From assembly GCA_028293125.1 (NCBI GenBank), contig JAQGPJ010000061.1, positions 158,494-222,493 of the forward strand: a stretch of DNA of 64,000 bases, in the 5' to 3' direction. Source of the DNA: Verrucomicrobiales bacterium. GTDB taxonomy: Bacteria > Verrucomicrobiota > Verrucomicrobiia > Verrucomicrobiales > V1-33. A program made the translations under genes and the position numbers. This document shows, one piece after another, positions 47,530-57,004 of this stretch. The notes under the pieces were generated by a model. That model searched no databases. It was not told where the DNA came from and saw only the letters and a list, made by a program, of their open reading frames with translations. Position 1 is the first letter of the stretch. Each line of letters starts with the position of its first letter.

Positions 47530-48663
47530 CTATTTCTTTTTCAGGCTGGAGAGGTATTCGACGAGGTTCACCAGCTGGGTCTCATCCATCACGGTCTCCA
47601 GCCCGGGCGTCATCAGGGAAACAGTAAGCGGGGTTTTGCTGACCACGTCGCTGACAAGGCATTTCTGCACGACTCCGCCGGGCAGCTTCAGAGAAAACTC
47701 CGTGTCCGTCGAGGCGGTGATCATGCCCGTGAAGATGTCGCCGGATTTGGTTTTCACCTCGTAGCCCTCGTAGCCGAAGCTGATGGCGGCTCCCGGGTGC
47801 AGGATGGCGTCGTAGAGGGCCTCCTTCGCCAGCTTGGCGCCGATCTCACTGAGGGCGGGGCCGAAGTCGATGCCCTCGCCATTCACCTGATGGCAGGTAA
47901 AGCAGTAGGTCATGAACACGCCATGCCCCTCCTCCGCACTGCCGCCGCGTTTGGCGAGTTCGGCGACGGGCGGCAGCGGCTTGCGGGCGGTCATCTGGAA
48001 AATGGTGGCGGCCTCTGTGCGGACAGCTTCGTCCGTGGAGGTGACCAAGGCTGTGCCGACGGCCCCGCGGACATCCTCCGGCAGCCGGCCGGCGTGGGCC
48101 GCCTCCAGCAGGGTCTTTTGCCCGGCGGCGCTGAGACCCAGGGCTTTGACCGCGCACAGCCGGACTTCAACGGGAGTGGCGGGGTCGGTGATGGCGGTCA
48201 TCACCAGCGCCACCGCCTCCTGGGTGCCGACACTGGCGATGCTTTCAAGCAGGGCTCCCGCCGCATCCGAAGGCAGGCCGGCCAGGGCTTTGACCACCTC
48301 CTGCTGCTGGCCAAGTTTAAACAGCAGTTTCACAGCCTGGCCGGATTTCGCCGTGCCGGCGGCATCCGCACCCGCCGGGGGGGTGGCCAGTTTGAGCAGA
48401 TTGCCGGACTGGGCGGCGATGCTGTATTTCTCAACGAGGGCAAAATACTCCTCCGACCCCGCGGTGGCGTCGAGATACCGGCCAATGGCATCCTTGGTCT
48501 TCTGGCTGGCGGCGGCGTAGTTGAAAGTGCTCAGACGCTGCACGGTCTGGACGATGCGCTTGTCGGCATCGGAGACCTCCGCTGCGCGGAGCACGGGGAT
48601 GGCTGTGATCAGAACAGCGGCGGCGGCCAGCAGCGGAGGGAGGGAATCGGCAAAGGCTCTCAT
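47530..48663 (-). CDS. Verrucomicrobium/Pirellula-type haem-binding protein (cytochrome c domain) with HEAT-like region
   Basis: 377 residues. Signal peptide (MRAFADSLPPLLAAAAVLITAIPVLRA). Residues 30-230 are Ala-rich helices that look like HEAT-type repeats (SIASVGTQEAVALVMTAITD, VRLCAVKALGLSAAG). The C-terminal domain has the haem motif CFTCH in YCFTCHQVNGEGIDFGPALS, then SFGYEGYEVKTKSGDIFTG and MTPGLETVMDETQLVNLVEYL, as in the TIGR02603 family. Members are usually exported and tied to sugar or sulfatase metabolism in Planctomycetes and Verrucomicrobia. It is divergent from the LamG lipoprotein gene. Confidence 0.9.
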   Translation of the reverse strand: MRAFADSLPPLLAAAAVLITAIPVLRAAEVSDADKRIVQTVQRLSTFNYAAASQKTKDAIGRYLDATAGSEEYFALVEKYSIAAQSGNLLKLATPPAGADAAGTAKSGQAVKLLFKLGQQQEVVKALAGLPSDAAGALLESIASVGTQEAVALVMTAITDPATPVEVRLCAVKALGLSAAGQKTLLEAAHAGRLPEDVRGAVGTALVTSTDEAVRTEAATIFQMTARKPLPPVAELAKRGGSAEEGHGVFMTYCFTCHQVNGEGIDFGPALSEIGAKLAKEALYDAILHPGAAISFGYEGYEVKTKSGDIFTGMITASTDTEFSLKLPGGVVQKCLVSDVVSKTPLTVSLMTPGLETVMDETQLVNLVEYLSSLKKK

Positions 48664-48879
48664 GGAACGGATGGTGGGGAGTGACGGCTGGCGGAGCCTT
48701 CTCCTTTCGGCGGGATACGGGATTTATAAGACCGCACCTCCCTTGGGAGTCATTTGTCCGGAGCCGCAGCCTGCCATCCACCGCGAAAAGCGCGCCAGCG
48801 GAATTCAGCAGTCTGTCACCGTTCCTTTCCACCCGTTCACGGGATTGCCAAAGCGCGGGGTCCGATTTAGGGACACCGG

Positions 48880-51042
48880 ATGATGAATTGCCGACGACTG
48901 AGTCATGCGGGCCCGGGCTTTTGGCCGGTGCTGGCGGGTGTGGGACTTCTGCTGGCGGGCTGGGCATTGACCGGCTGTTCCAAAAAGCCAAAAAAATCCC
49001 TGATCCCGGCATCCCTCAGTCCGGTGGCTGCGGCTGCCCTGAATGAACTGGCCGCCGGCAGGCCGGTGAGTGCCGTATGGCTGGAGGAGACCTCCGTAAA
49101 GAAAGGTGCCCCTCCGGCGCGGCAGCTGTTCGTTTACCGCACGGCGGATCAAAAGGGAATCCACCGGCTGGGAGTGGAGGGCGGAGACCTGGCCCGCCCC
49201 CTGGTTTCCCCGGATGGCAAAGGAGTGGTCCTCACCCGTCTGGGAATGACCCGGAACGACAGCGGCTTCAGCTTCGCCCCGCAGGTGCTTTGGCAGGGCT
49301 GGGACGGCAGTGCCTCCAAACCGCTGGGCGTGGGCATGGCCGTGGAGCTTTGGACCAACCCGGCGGACGGAACCACAATGGTCTATGCCGTGGAGACTCT
49401 CCAGCCATCCGCGCAACTGCGGCTGACCGGGGAGAAACTGGTGCGGTTCCGCACTGACAAGCCCGAGGACCGCGAGATCATCTGGACGGAGACCCCGCTC
49501 AATGCCGAGCAGTTCCAGATTTCGCGTGACGGACGGCGGGCGGCGGGAGCCTTCCCCTTCCCCAAGGCCGGCCTGGCCAATCTGGAGACCCAGACCTTCA
49601 CCAGCCCCGCGCCGGGCGCGTGGGCCGCTTTGGCCTCCGATGACAGTTACGCCCTCGCGGTGCTGGACGGCACGCGGAAGCGGCTGCGGTGCTTTGCGCC
49701 CAATATGGACCGGGGCTGGGAGCTGACCCTGTCAGGGGCCGCCGGCTGGCCGGAGGGTGGCCTGCTCCACCCCCGCTGGAGCAATGATCCACGGGTTCTG
49801 ACTTTCACCGGCCCCTATCCGGAGGAGACCACGGCGGCGGACATCTGGCTGCTGCGTCTGCGCGACGATCTGCGCCGGGTGGAGAAAGTGGCGCGCCTGA
49901 CCGAGGGTCGGAAGGCGCTGACACCGTCCGTCCTGATTGAGGGTGGCACCCAGTCCTCCTCCCTGCCTCAGGAACCGGTGGTGGTGCCCAAACCGGAACC
50001 CAAACCCTGGCCGTCCACGGAGGACGGCTTGGTTTTTGCCTGGGAATCGGCCAAACCCGGGCGGGAAAAACCGCTGCCCATGGCCCCGGGCTCCCTGACT
50101 CCGCAGGGGTTTGCAACAGTGGGCCGGCATTTTGAAATGAATCTGAGCGGCGGGTGGTATGAGGCGGATGAGGCGGCGGCGGCCCGCATCGCCCAAGCCT
50201 GCGCGGCCTCCAGCGCCTGGTCCATGGAGCTGATTCTCACCGAGCGCACCACCCAGCCCCCCGTGAGTGTGCGCTTGGCGGCCCTGATGCGCCCGGACGG
50301 CCGCGGCGAGCAGTTCGCGCTCTACCGCGTGGACCGGAGACTGGTGCTGCGTGTGCTTCTGGGCGGCACTCCGGAGCGCCCGCCGGTGGTTTATCCTGTG
50401 GTGCTGACCAATCTGGCTATTGAGGGCGACCGCCCCGTGCAGGTGATCGTGACGCTGAGAAACAATCGGCTGAGCTGCTGGGTGGACGGCCAGATGATGA
50501 AAAGCATCGAGCTGGAAAGCAGCGGTTTCGCTGGCTGGGGAGCCGGAAAACTGATCTTTGGTGATCCCCAGCCCTATGGCACGCCGTGGACGGGGTGGAT
50601 GGAGCGGGTGGCTGTTTACAGCCGTGCTCTGAGCGACGAGGAATGCCGCACCTCCTCGACCACCGCCGACCAGTGGATTCAGGGCCGCACCCGTCCCACC
50701 CGCAGCAAGGTCCAAGCAAAACTGATCGAGACCGTGCCGGCGGCATCTCCCGCCGCCGGTCAGGACGGGGATGCCCTCAGCCTGTCCACCTGGGAGGTGG
50801 ACCAGGTTTTTATGGGTCAGGTGGATGAGAAGCGCATCGCCGTGGCCCAGTGGGACCGACTGCGCAGCAAGGCGGTGCCCCCTGTGGCTGTGGAGCCCGG
50901 AAAATCCGGCGAGCTTTGGCTAGAGCTCTGGGAGGATCATCCTGAACTGGAGGGAGTCACGGTCCGTCCCAGCCCGCAGGCCGCCGGACTCCGGCGCTAT
51001 TTTCTGGGCCGGCCCCTGGCACCGCCGGCGGCCACTCCCTGA
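48880..51042 (+). CDS. Lipoprotein with beta-propeller-like region and LamG (concanavalin-like) domain
   Basis: 720 residues. Lipobox LTGC in LLLAGWALTGCSKKPKK; the lipid-anchored mature protein starts at Cys33. Residues about 60-370 contain TolB/WD-like repeats (LVSPDGKGVVLTRLG, QFQISRDGRRAAGAF, ALASDDSYALAVLDG). A concanavalin-type LamG domain covers about 420-580 (WSMELILTERT, LSCWVDGQMMKSIELE, WTGWMERVAVYSRALSDEE). The C-terminal part is Pro/Ala-rich. A start at the second Met is possible. It precedes the ECF sigma gene by about 130 bp on the same strand. Role unknown; sugar binding is likely from the LamG domain. Confidence 0.85.
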   Translation: MMNCRRLSHAGPGFWPVLAGVGLLLAGWALTGCSKKPKKSLIPASLSPVAAAALNELAAGRPVSAVWLEETSVKKGAPPARQLFVYRTADQKGIHRLGVEGGDLARPLVSPDGKGVVLTRLGMTRNDSGFSFAPQVLWQGWDGSASKPLGVGMAVELWTNPADGTTMVYAVETLQPSAQLRLTGEKLVRFRTDKPEDREIIWTETPLNAEQFQISRDGRRAAGAFPFPKAGLANLETQTFTSPAPGAWAALASDDSYALAVLDGTRKRLRCFAPNMDRGWELTLSGAAGWPEGGLLHPRWSNDPRVLTFTGPYPEETTAADIWLLRLRDDLRRVEKVARLTEGRKALTPSVLIEGGTQSSSLPQEPVVVPKPEPKPWPSTEDGLVFAWESAKPGREKPLPMAPGSLTPQGFATVGRHFEMNLSGGWYEADEAAAARIAQACAASSAWSMELILTERTTQPPVSVRLAALMRPDGRGEQFALYRVDRRLVLRVLLGGTPERPPVVYPVVLTNLAIEGDRPVQVIVTLRNNRLSCWVDGQMMKSIELESSGFAGWGAGKLIFGDPQPYGTPWTGWMERVAVYSRALSDEECRTSSTTADQWIQGRTRPTRSKVQAKLIETVPAASPAAGQDGDALSLSTWEVDQVFMGQVDEKRIAVAQWDRLRSKAVPPVAVEPGKSGELWLELWEDHPELEGVTVRPSPQAAGLRRYFLGRPLAPPAATP

Positions 51043-51174
51043 AAAGGTGTCCGTCCATGCACCTTGCGGAACACTATCCGTCAGGCGCGGATATTCTGCC
51101 GGAAAAATAAATTAAACCCCCGGCTCATCCCCATTGTAACCGGACCTCCCCCATGCGCGTCACCATCGCGGGCT

Positions 51175-51780
51175 ATGCCTTCACCTGAAACCGACAGCCC
51201 GCCAGACTGGGACCCTGCCATCCGGCAGGTCTCCCGGGGTGATGAGGCGGCGGCCCGGGGGATGGTGGAGGCCCTGTACCCGCAGCTTCTCCGCATTGTC
51301 CGCAGTCATCTTCCCCGCGCCGCGGACGAGGAGGATCTGATGCAGGAGATTTTTATGAAGATTTTCAGCAAACTGGACGGCTACCGCCGTGAGCAGCCCT
51401 TTTCCCACTGGGTGGCGAGGATCGCGCTGAACACCTGCTACGATCAGCTGCGCCGCCAGCGGGCGCGCCCGGAGTTCCGCTTTGCCGATCTCGGAGAGGA
51501 GGAGTCGCGTTTTATTGAGGAGACTCTGAGCTCCTCCGCCTCCAACTCCGGTTTGGAGGGGCCGGGCCGCGACGGCAGCGAGGTGGTGGAGAAGCTGCTG
51601 GCCTCTCTGAATCCAGTGGAGCAGATGGTTCTGAGAATGCTGGATATGGAGCGTAAAAGCGTCCGTGAGATTATGGACCTCACGGGCTGGTCTCCCTCAA
51701 AAATAAAAGTCGCGGCCATGCGTGGAAGACGCAAGCTTGCAGACACCCTGAAGCGTTTGGAAAGACGCGCCGTCACATGA
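51175..51780 (+). CDS. ECF RNA polymerase sigma factor
   Basis: 201 residues from MPSPETDSP. Region 2: DEEDLMQEIFMKIFSKLDGYR and PFSHWVARIALNTCYDQLRRQRARPE (about 55-95); region 4: LNPVEQMVLRMLDMERKSVR and EIMDLTGWSPSKIKVAAMRGR (about 145-190). A ~45-residue linker is Ser/Glu-rich. Its stop overlaps the next gene start by 4 bp (ATGA), so it is translationally coupled to a membrane protein that is a likely regulator. An upstream extension with no sigma features is open. Confidence 0.92.
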   Translation: MPSPETDSPPDWDPAIRQVSRGDEAAARGMVEALYPQLLRIVRSHLPRAADEEDLMQEIFMKIFSKLDGYRREQPFSHWVARIALNTCYDQLRRQRARPEFRFADLGEEESRFIEETLSSSASNSGLEGPGRDGSEVVEKLLASLNPVEQMVLRMLDMERKSVREIMDLTGWSPSKIKVAAMRGRRKLADTLKRLERRAVT

Positions 51781-52142
51781 AACCCGATCCCCACCATGAA
51801 TCCGGAGCCGAATCCGCGGACACCGGCTTGGATTCCGGCTCCGATGCCGGATTCACAGGCGACTGGCTGAAGCTGGCTGCAGCCCGGCAGCGGATTCTGT
51901 CAGAGAACAGCAGTCAGGATGAGAGCGCTCCCTTCGGATTTGCGGCCCGCGTGGCGGCCTTGGCCACCGCCTCCCGCCACGCGCCGTCACCGCTCTCCCT
52001 GTGGACACGGTGGGCCTGGCGCACGGCGGTGCTCGCGGTGGGTGGAGCGGCCATGGCCGCAGCCTGGCCTTCCCCAGGGGGAAATGCCCCTCTGCTGCTG
52101 AAAGCCCCGGCTCTGGAAATACCTGCTCCCATCCGCCTGTGA
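51777..52142 (+). CDS. Small single-pass membrane protein, candidate anti-sigma factor
   Basis: 121 residues. The N-terminal 75 residues are polar and predicted cytoplasmic (GDWLKLAAARQRILSE), then one hydrophobic segment (WRTAVLAVGGAAMAAAW, about 80-96), and a short outside tail (LLLKAPALEIPAPIRL). The start overlaps the sigma stop and the stop overlaps the GTG of the next gene by 4 bp, so all three are coupled. No zinc-type anti-sigma motif (HxxxCxxC) is present, so the anti-sigma role is inferred from position only. Confidence 0.65.
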   Translation: MKPDPHHESGAESADTGLDSGSDAGFTGDWLKLAAARQRILSENSSQDESAPFGFAARVAALATASRHAPSPLSLWTRWAWRTAVLAVGGAAMAAAWPSPGGNAPLLLKAPALEIPAPIRL

Positions 52143-52603
52143 GCATCTCCTCGTCCCCTGCCCTGCTGGCCGCTTCGCTGGCCGCCATTTTTCTGGCCGG
52201 CGGCACCGCCGGGTATTTTGTGGGAAAACGGACCACCGTCCCTGCCTCCATACCGGACACCACCATCTCGACAGCGCCGGAAACCTCGCCGGAGCAATGG
52301 GCCCGCTCCGCCTTTCAAAGCCTGGCGGAGGACCTGCAGCTCTCCGAGGCCCAGCGCACGAGGCTGAAGCCCTATCTGAACTCCATGGCGGAGCAGGTTT
52401 TCCACGACCGCGACCGCGCCCTGCTCCAGATCTATCTGCGGCTGCTGGAGGCGCATGACTTCCTGGCCGCCTCCCAAGCCCCCCCCCTGGACGGGGACCA
52501 GCAGAAAAAACTGGCCCGCAGCCGGGCTAAACTCAAGGCTTTCATTTTGGGCCGTTTTGCGGATATTCTGCGGACAAATCCGGGTGCGCTGCCTGACCTG
52601 TGA
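52139..52603 (+). CDS. Membrane-anchored helical protein, Spy/CnrX-like candidate sensor
   Basis: 154 residues, GTG start overlapping the previous stop. One hydrophobic helix (LLAASLAAIFLAGGTAGYFVG) then a helical domain outside the membrane: LAEDLQLSEAQRTRLKPYLN (about 60-80) and EQVFHDRDRALLQIYLRLLE. The pattern resembles Spy/CpxP and CnrX periplasmic proteins (LTxxQ-type repeats), although LSEAQ appears once. A role as sensor for the sigma system is an inference. Confidence 0.65.
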   Translation: MSISSSPALLAASLAAIFLAGGTAGYFVGKRTTVPASIPDTTISTAPETSPEQWARSAFQSLAEDLQLSEAQRTRLKPYLNSMAEQVFHDRDRALLQIYLRLLEAHDFLAASQAPPLDGDQQKKLARSRAKLKAFILGRFADILRTNPGALPDL

Positions 52604-52615
52604 TTACCGCCAGGT

Positions 52616-53560
52616 ATGCCCACCCGCTCCCAATTGCTGACCACTGCCGCGGTTGTTTCCTTACTGACGTTTGGAATCATCCGTTATGCGTGCGGGGACG
52701 CGGCGGACGGAACGGCGTCATCAGCTCCGGCAGGACTGTCCCGGACACGTTTTTCCGGCGTTCCGGCAAACCCGCCCGGCGGACGGCATTTGAAGCGGAG
52801 CCCGGGTCCCGGTGCGGAGGGATTTCCGTCAAATCCCGGGGACAGCCACAACGCGGTGCGCAGCCCGCCATTGGGCATCACCAACAGTGGAAGGGGTATT
52901 TTTCAGCCCGCCGGCTCATCCGCGGAGCACTCCCGGAATTCACAAGCCGCGGATTCATGGATCACACCGCCGGCAGCTGCGGGGAATGTCAGCGAGGCGG
53001 AACTGCAATGGCGCGCTGCCCGTGTGGAGCAGGAGGCCAATCATGAACTGAAGCGGCTGGTGGCCCTTCTGGATCTGGATAGGGATCAGCAGGACCGGAT
53101 TTTCCAAACCCTGGCCCGCCGCTCAACGGACTGGCATCCCCTCATGCAGCCCTCCACGGTCAGCGGCGGCGGTGGCCATGGCGTGGCGGACAATGGCAGC
53201 ATCATCAATCAGCGGCCATCCTCCACCACCACAGGCTCCGGGGAAACATCCTCCCCCAGGGATCCTGGCACCTTCATAGCTCCGCCGCAGCCCGCCCCGG
53301 ACTCTGCTCAAGCCCATAACGACAGCCCTGCTGCCGGCTCCCAACCGGGCTCCGGAACCCCGCTGACGGAGGATCTGGCTCCGGATCTGACTCCCGCCCA
53401 GCAGGAGGAGCTGGCAGAGGATGAGATGCAGCGCCAGGAATGGTGGGAGTCCATCATTCCCCGGCTGCTGCCGGACGAGGAGGACGGTGAGATCTATGCG
53501 GCCCCGCCTGATGCTGCTACTGACGGCACTCCGGACAACAGCATCCCGCCGTCCCAATGA
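52616..53560 (+). CDS. Hypothetical anchored or exported protein, Pro/Ser/Gly-rich
   Basis: 314 residues. N-terminal hydrophobic helix (LLTTAAVVSLLTFGIIRYA, about 6-24) as signal or anchor, a disordered Pro/Gly/Ser stretch to about 120, a short helix with LKRLVALLDLDRDQQDRIFQTL (about 142-163; key part LDLDRDQQDRIF), then disordered sequence and an acidic C-terminal helix (LAEDEMQRQEWWESIIPRLL). No family recognised. It lies 13 bp after the Spy-like gene, so it is probably in the same operon. Confidence 0.6.
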   Translation: MPTRSQLLTTAAVVSLLTFGIIRYACGDAADGTASSAPAGLSRTRFSGVPANPPGGRHLKRSPGPGAEGFPSNPGDSHNAVRSPPLGITNSGRGIFQPAGSSAEHSRNSQAADSWITPPAAAGNVSEAELQWRAARVEQEANHELKRLVALLDLDRDQQDRIFQTLARRSTDWHPLMQPSTVSGGGGHGVADNGSIINQRPSSTTTGSGETSSPRDPGTFIAPPQPAPDSAQAHNDSPAAGSQPGSGTPLTEDLAPDLTPAQQEELAEDEMQRQEWWESIIPRLLPDEEDGEIYAAPPDAATDGTPDNSIPPSQ

Positions 53561-53720
53561 CCAGGCCGCAGCCAATCCCAGACGGTGCCGTGACTTTTGC
53601 TATAAAGCCCGCATTCAATCACGGCGGTGATTTTTTCAGCTCGCAGGTAACCGGATTCGCCTTCGATCCGTCCTTACTTTTGTCGGTGCGCCCCTTTTTG
53701 AAACCTCTGCCGACCGAATC

Positions 53721-54446
53721 ATGAAATTTTCCGCTTCCATTCTGCTCCTCAGCGCCTTCTGGCTGGGCAGCCCCACCGCCGCCAGCGCGGGTGAGGAGGC
53801 ACCGGCCTACACGGAGCCGCCTCTTTCGGATCTGATGCAGCCCTACGACGTGGATAACGACGGCAAACTCTCCGTGGAGGAGCGGCAGGCCTACGCCGAC
53901 GTCATGAAGCAGGCCGCCAAACAGCCTGAGGCCGCCCAAGGGCTGCCATGGGACACGGACGGCGACGGAGTGCTTGCCCCGGAGGAGCTTCAGGCCGCGG
54001 CGGAGGCCATCAAACAGAAAATCGAGGCCGAGCGGTCCGCCCGCTTCGATGAACTGGACAGGGATGAGGATGGCAGGCTGAGCGCTACGGAATTCATGGG
54101 TGTGCCCAATTTGAAACCCAAGGTGGTGGCCCGCATGCTGAATCACGTGGACACCGACCACGATGGATTCATCAGCAAGGCGGAGTTCATGGCCGCGCTC
54201 GATTCCGCCGCACCCAAAATCACCAAAGCGCCGGCTTCCGGCACCAGTCAGCCCTCTCCGGTGGCCACTCCCGCTCCCCCCTCCTCCCCCACGGTGGGTC
54301 CTGTTCCGACTCCCGCCTCCGGGCCGTCGCCAACGGTGGCTCCCTTCACCACCACAGCCCCCGCGCTCATCCCCGCGGTCCCCACTCTTGTCAAGCCCTC
54401 GAAGCCAGGACTGCTGGCTCCCAATGCCCCGGTCAAACCGGGCTGA
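53721..54446 (+). CDS. Exported EF-hand calcium-binding protein
   Basis: 241 residues. Signal peptide MKFSASILLLSAFWLGSPTAASA. Four EF-hand loops are visible: DVDNDGKLSVEE, DTDGDGVLAPEE, DRDEDGRLSATE and DTDHDGFISKAE, all with Asp at the first, third and fifth positions, so all four should bind calcium. The C-terminal 85 residues are Pro/Ala/Ser-rich (TPAPPSSPTVGPVPTPA). It lies about 160 bp after the previous gene and is followed by a strong terminator. Confidence 0.93.
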   Translation: MKFSASILLLSAFWLGSPTAASAGEEAPAYTEPPLSDLMQPYDVDNDGKLSVEERQAYADVMKQAAKQPEAAQGLPWDTDGDGVLAPEELQAAAEAIKQKIEAERSARFDELDRDEDGRLSATEFMGVPNLKPKVVARMLNHVDTDHDGFISKAEFMAALDSAAPKITKAPASGTSQPSPVATPAPPSSPTVGPVPTPASGPSPTVAPFTTTAPALIPAVPTLVKPSKPGLLAPNAPVKPG

Positions 54447-54489
54447 TCCATTCCCCCAAGGAAAACGCCTGTCCCCCGCAGGCAACCTT

Positions 54490-54523
54490 TAGCGGCCCGG
54501 GTGCGTCCGGGCCGCTATCTTTT
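54490..54523 (+). terminator. Strong terminator after the EF-hand gene
   Basis: Perfect stem TAGCGGCCCGG / CCGGGCCGCTA with loop GTGCGT, followed by TCTTTTT. A second hairpin with GGCCCGGAC/GTCCGGGC lies at about 54590-54612, before the transketolase 3' end. Confidence 0.92.
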
Positions 54524-54645
54524 TGGGATGGAGTTGTTCTGCAAGGGCTGCCTGCCTTCCAATGGGAGGGACAGGTATTTGCCCCTGCGGCCCGGACGTT
54601 TTGTCCGGGCTGCACGGATGATTTTGAATCTCCTGCAAAACAGGA

Positions 54646-56625
54646 TTACCGCGCTGCGGCGACGACGCTTTCGGCGGTGATCCCGAGCTCCTTGAACACG
54701 GCATTGCCGGGAGCGCTGATGCCAAAGCGGTCGATGGCGATGACTTTGCCTTCGGTGCCCACATACTTCCACCACAGGGCGCTGACGCCGGCCTCAATGG
54801 CAATGCGCCTGGTGCAGGAAGCCGGCAGCACGGACTCGCGGTAGGCGGCATCCTGGCGCTCAAAGCGCTCAAAGCAGGGCAGGCTGACCACGCGGACACC
54901 GTCGCCCAGCTGTTTGGCGGCCTCCACAGCATGCTGCAATTCGGAGCCGGTGGCGAGCAGGATGGTCTTCAGTTCACCGGTTTCCCGGATCAGCACATAA
55001 CCCCCCTTCAGCGTGCCTTCCCGGCGGACACTGGCGGGCACGCTGCCCTGATTGGGGATGTCCTGGCGGGTCAGCGCCAGCAGAGTTGGTCCGTCCCTGC
55101 GGGTGAAGGCACCCGCAAAGGCGGCGGCGGCCTCCTCGCTGTCCCCAGGGCGGATGACATCGAGGTTGGGGATCACGCGCAGGCCGCTCACGGTCTCCAC
55201 CGGCTGATGCGTGGGCCCGTCCTCACCCACGCCTACGGAGTCATGGGTGAAGATGTAAGTCACCGGCAGCATGCTCAGCGCTGCGAGGCGGATGCTCGGG
55301 CGGCAGTAATCGGCGAACACGAGGAAGGTCGCGCCGCTGGCGAGGAAGAGGCCGTCGTAGGCGATGCCATTGCAGATGGCACCCATGGCGTGCTCGCGGA
55401 TGCCAAACCAGATATTGCGGCCGGTGGGCAGCTTGTCGGAGAAATCGCCGCCGTCCTTGATGTAGTTTTTCGTGGACCCGAAGAGGTCCGCGCTGCCGGT
55501 GACCAGATGCGGCAGGACTTTGGCGACATGGTTCAGGATCTCGCCCCCGGAGTTGCGGGTCGCGGCCTTGCTGTCGGCGGGGTATTCCGGGATAGCCTTG
55601 AGCAGGTCCTCCGCAGTAGTGCTGGAGGACAGGGAGGCGTCGAGTTCAGCTTTCAGTTCCGGATTGGCGGCGGCCCAGGCGTCGAAAGTCTTTTGCCATG
55701 CGGCGTGGGCGTCCGCGCGTCTGGCTTTCAAACTGTCAAAGTGGGACCTCACCCCACCGCTGACATGAAAGTGCGTGCCGTCCGGCAGTCCAAGGACCTT
55801 TTTGGCGGCCTCCACAAACTTCGCGCCGCCCTCGCCGTGGGCTTTGGCAGTGCCGGCGACCTCGGGGATGCCTTTGCCGATGAGGGTTTTGGCAATGATG
55901 AACTTGGGCTTGCCGTTGTCGCTGTTTTTGGCGCTTTCAACGGCGTCGTGCACCGCCTGCAGGTCGTGGCCGTCGATGGTGGTGACATCCCAGCCAAGAG
56001 CCTTCCACAGAGCGGCGGCGTCCTCGCTCTGCGTCACCTTCGCCATGGCGTCGAGCGTGACGTCATTGGAGTCGAAAATCAGGATCAGATTGTCCAGGCC
56101 GCTGTGGGCGGCGAAGGCAGCGGCCTCACGGGCCACCCCCTCCTGAAGACAGCCGTCACCGGCGATGGCGATGACGTGGTGATTGAATAGGGTGTGCTCC
56201 TTGGTGTTGTACTTGGCGGCGGCGCGCTTGCCGGAAAGGGCGAAGCCGACGGCATTGCCCACGCCTTGGCCCAGAGGGCCGGTGGTGCATTCCACCCCGG
56301 GGGTCATGAAGGATTCCGGATGGCCGGGGGTGCGGCTGTGGGCGGCGCGGAAGTTGGACACCTCCTCCAAGGTGAGATCATAACCGCTGAGATGCAGCCA
56401 GCTGTAGATGAACATGGAGCCGTGGCCGGCGCTGAGGATGAAGCGGTCACGGTTCAGCCATTTCGGATCCGCGGGATCGCAGACCAGCAGCTCCCCAAAG
56501 AGCACCGCTCCGATCTCCGCCGCGCCCAGAGGCAGGCCCAAGTGGCCGGAATTGGATTTGTGGACGGCGTCCATGGCGAGGCCACGGGCTTCATTGGCGG
56601 CTTGTTGGAGAATGGCGGTGTTCAT
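54646..56625 (-). CDS. tkt: Transketolase
   Basis: Moves two-carbon units between sugar phosphates in the pentose-phosphate pathway, with thiamine diphosphate. 659 residues. [14 protein letters not shown] (26-39), [11 protein letters not shown], the TPP/Mg motif [14 protein letters not shown] and later FDSNDVTLD. The middle domain has [16 protein letters not shown] (about 402) and [20 protein letters not shown] with the conserved His. The C-terminal domain is present ([18 protein letters not shown]). Full length and intact. It stands alone on the minus strand. Confidence 0.97.
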   Translation of the reverse strand: MNTAILQQAANEARGLAMDAVHKSNSGHLGLPLGAAEIGAVLFGELLVCDPADPKWLNRDRFILSAGHGSMFIYSWLHLSGYDLTLEEVSNFRAAHSRTPGHPESFMTPGVECTTGPLGQGVGNAVGFALSGKRAAAKYNTKEHTLFNHHVIAIAGDGCLQEGVAREAAAFAAHSGLDNLILIFDSNDVTLDAMAKVTQSEDAAALWKALGWDVTTIDGHDLQAVHDAVESAKNSDNGKPKFIIAKTLIGKGIPEVAGTAKAHGEGGAKFVEAAKKVLGLPDGTHFHVSGGVRSHFDSLKARRADAHAAWQKTFDAWAAANPELKAELDASLSSSTTAEDLLKAIPEYPADSKAATRNSGGEILNHVAKVLPHLVTGSADLFGSTKNYIKDGGDFSDKLPTGRNIWFGIREHAMGAICNGIAYDGLFLASGATFLVFADYCRPSIRLAALSMLPVTYIFTHDSVGVGEDGPTHQPVETVSGLRVIPNLDVIRPGDSEEAAAAFAGAFTRRDGPTLLALTRQDIPNQGSVPASVRREGTLKGGYVLIRETGELKTILLATGSELQHAVEAAKQLGDGVRVVSLPCFERFERQDAAYRESVLPASCTRRIAIEAGVSALWWKYVGTEGKVIAIDRFGISAPGNAVFKELGITAESVVAAAR

Positions 56626-57004
56626 GAAAAGGGACCGGTCGGGTGGTTCGGAAACAGGGAAGCGGGATCTGAATTGCCCCGCCGCATGAAAAGAGCGTGA
56701 TTCCTAGGGGATGCCCCCTGCACACGCAACCGGGAAGGGACCGGATCACGCCATGCTTTGCAGCCTCCGGCGGTAAGAAATCACGCTGCGGGGGACCATT
56801 CCCCCTGGGCCGTGCGGCCGGCCTGACAATGGCGAGGTTTGCGCTTTGGTTCCCACTGATCCGTGCCATGCGTTGTTGCCAAACACCGATTCCCGGACGG
56901 CTGCCGCTCCCCTCCTGTTCCGGCGGCACCGCCGTCCGGACGGAACAAACCCAGCCATTCAGGTTCAGTCCCTCCCGCGCCCCAGCCGACAGCCCTTTTC
57001 CACC
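56626..57004. other. Divergent intergenic region between tkt and the CPBP protease gene
   Basis: About 380 bp with no convincing coding sequence in any frame. It should hold both promoters, but no strong match was seen. Confidence 0.5.
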
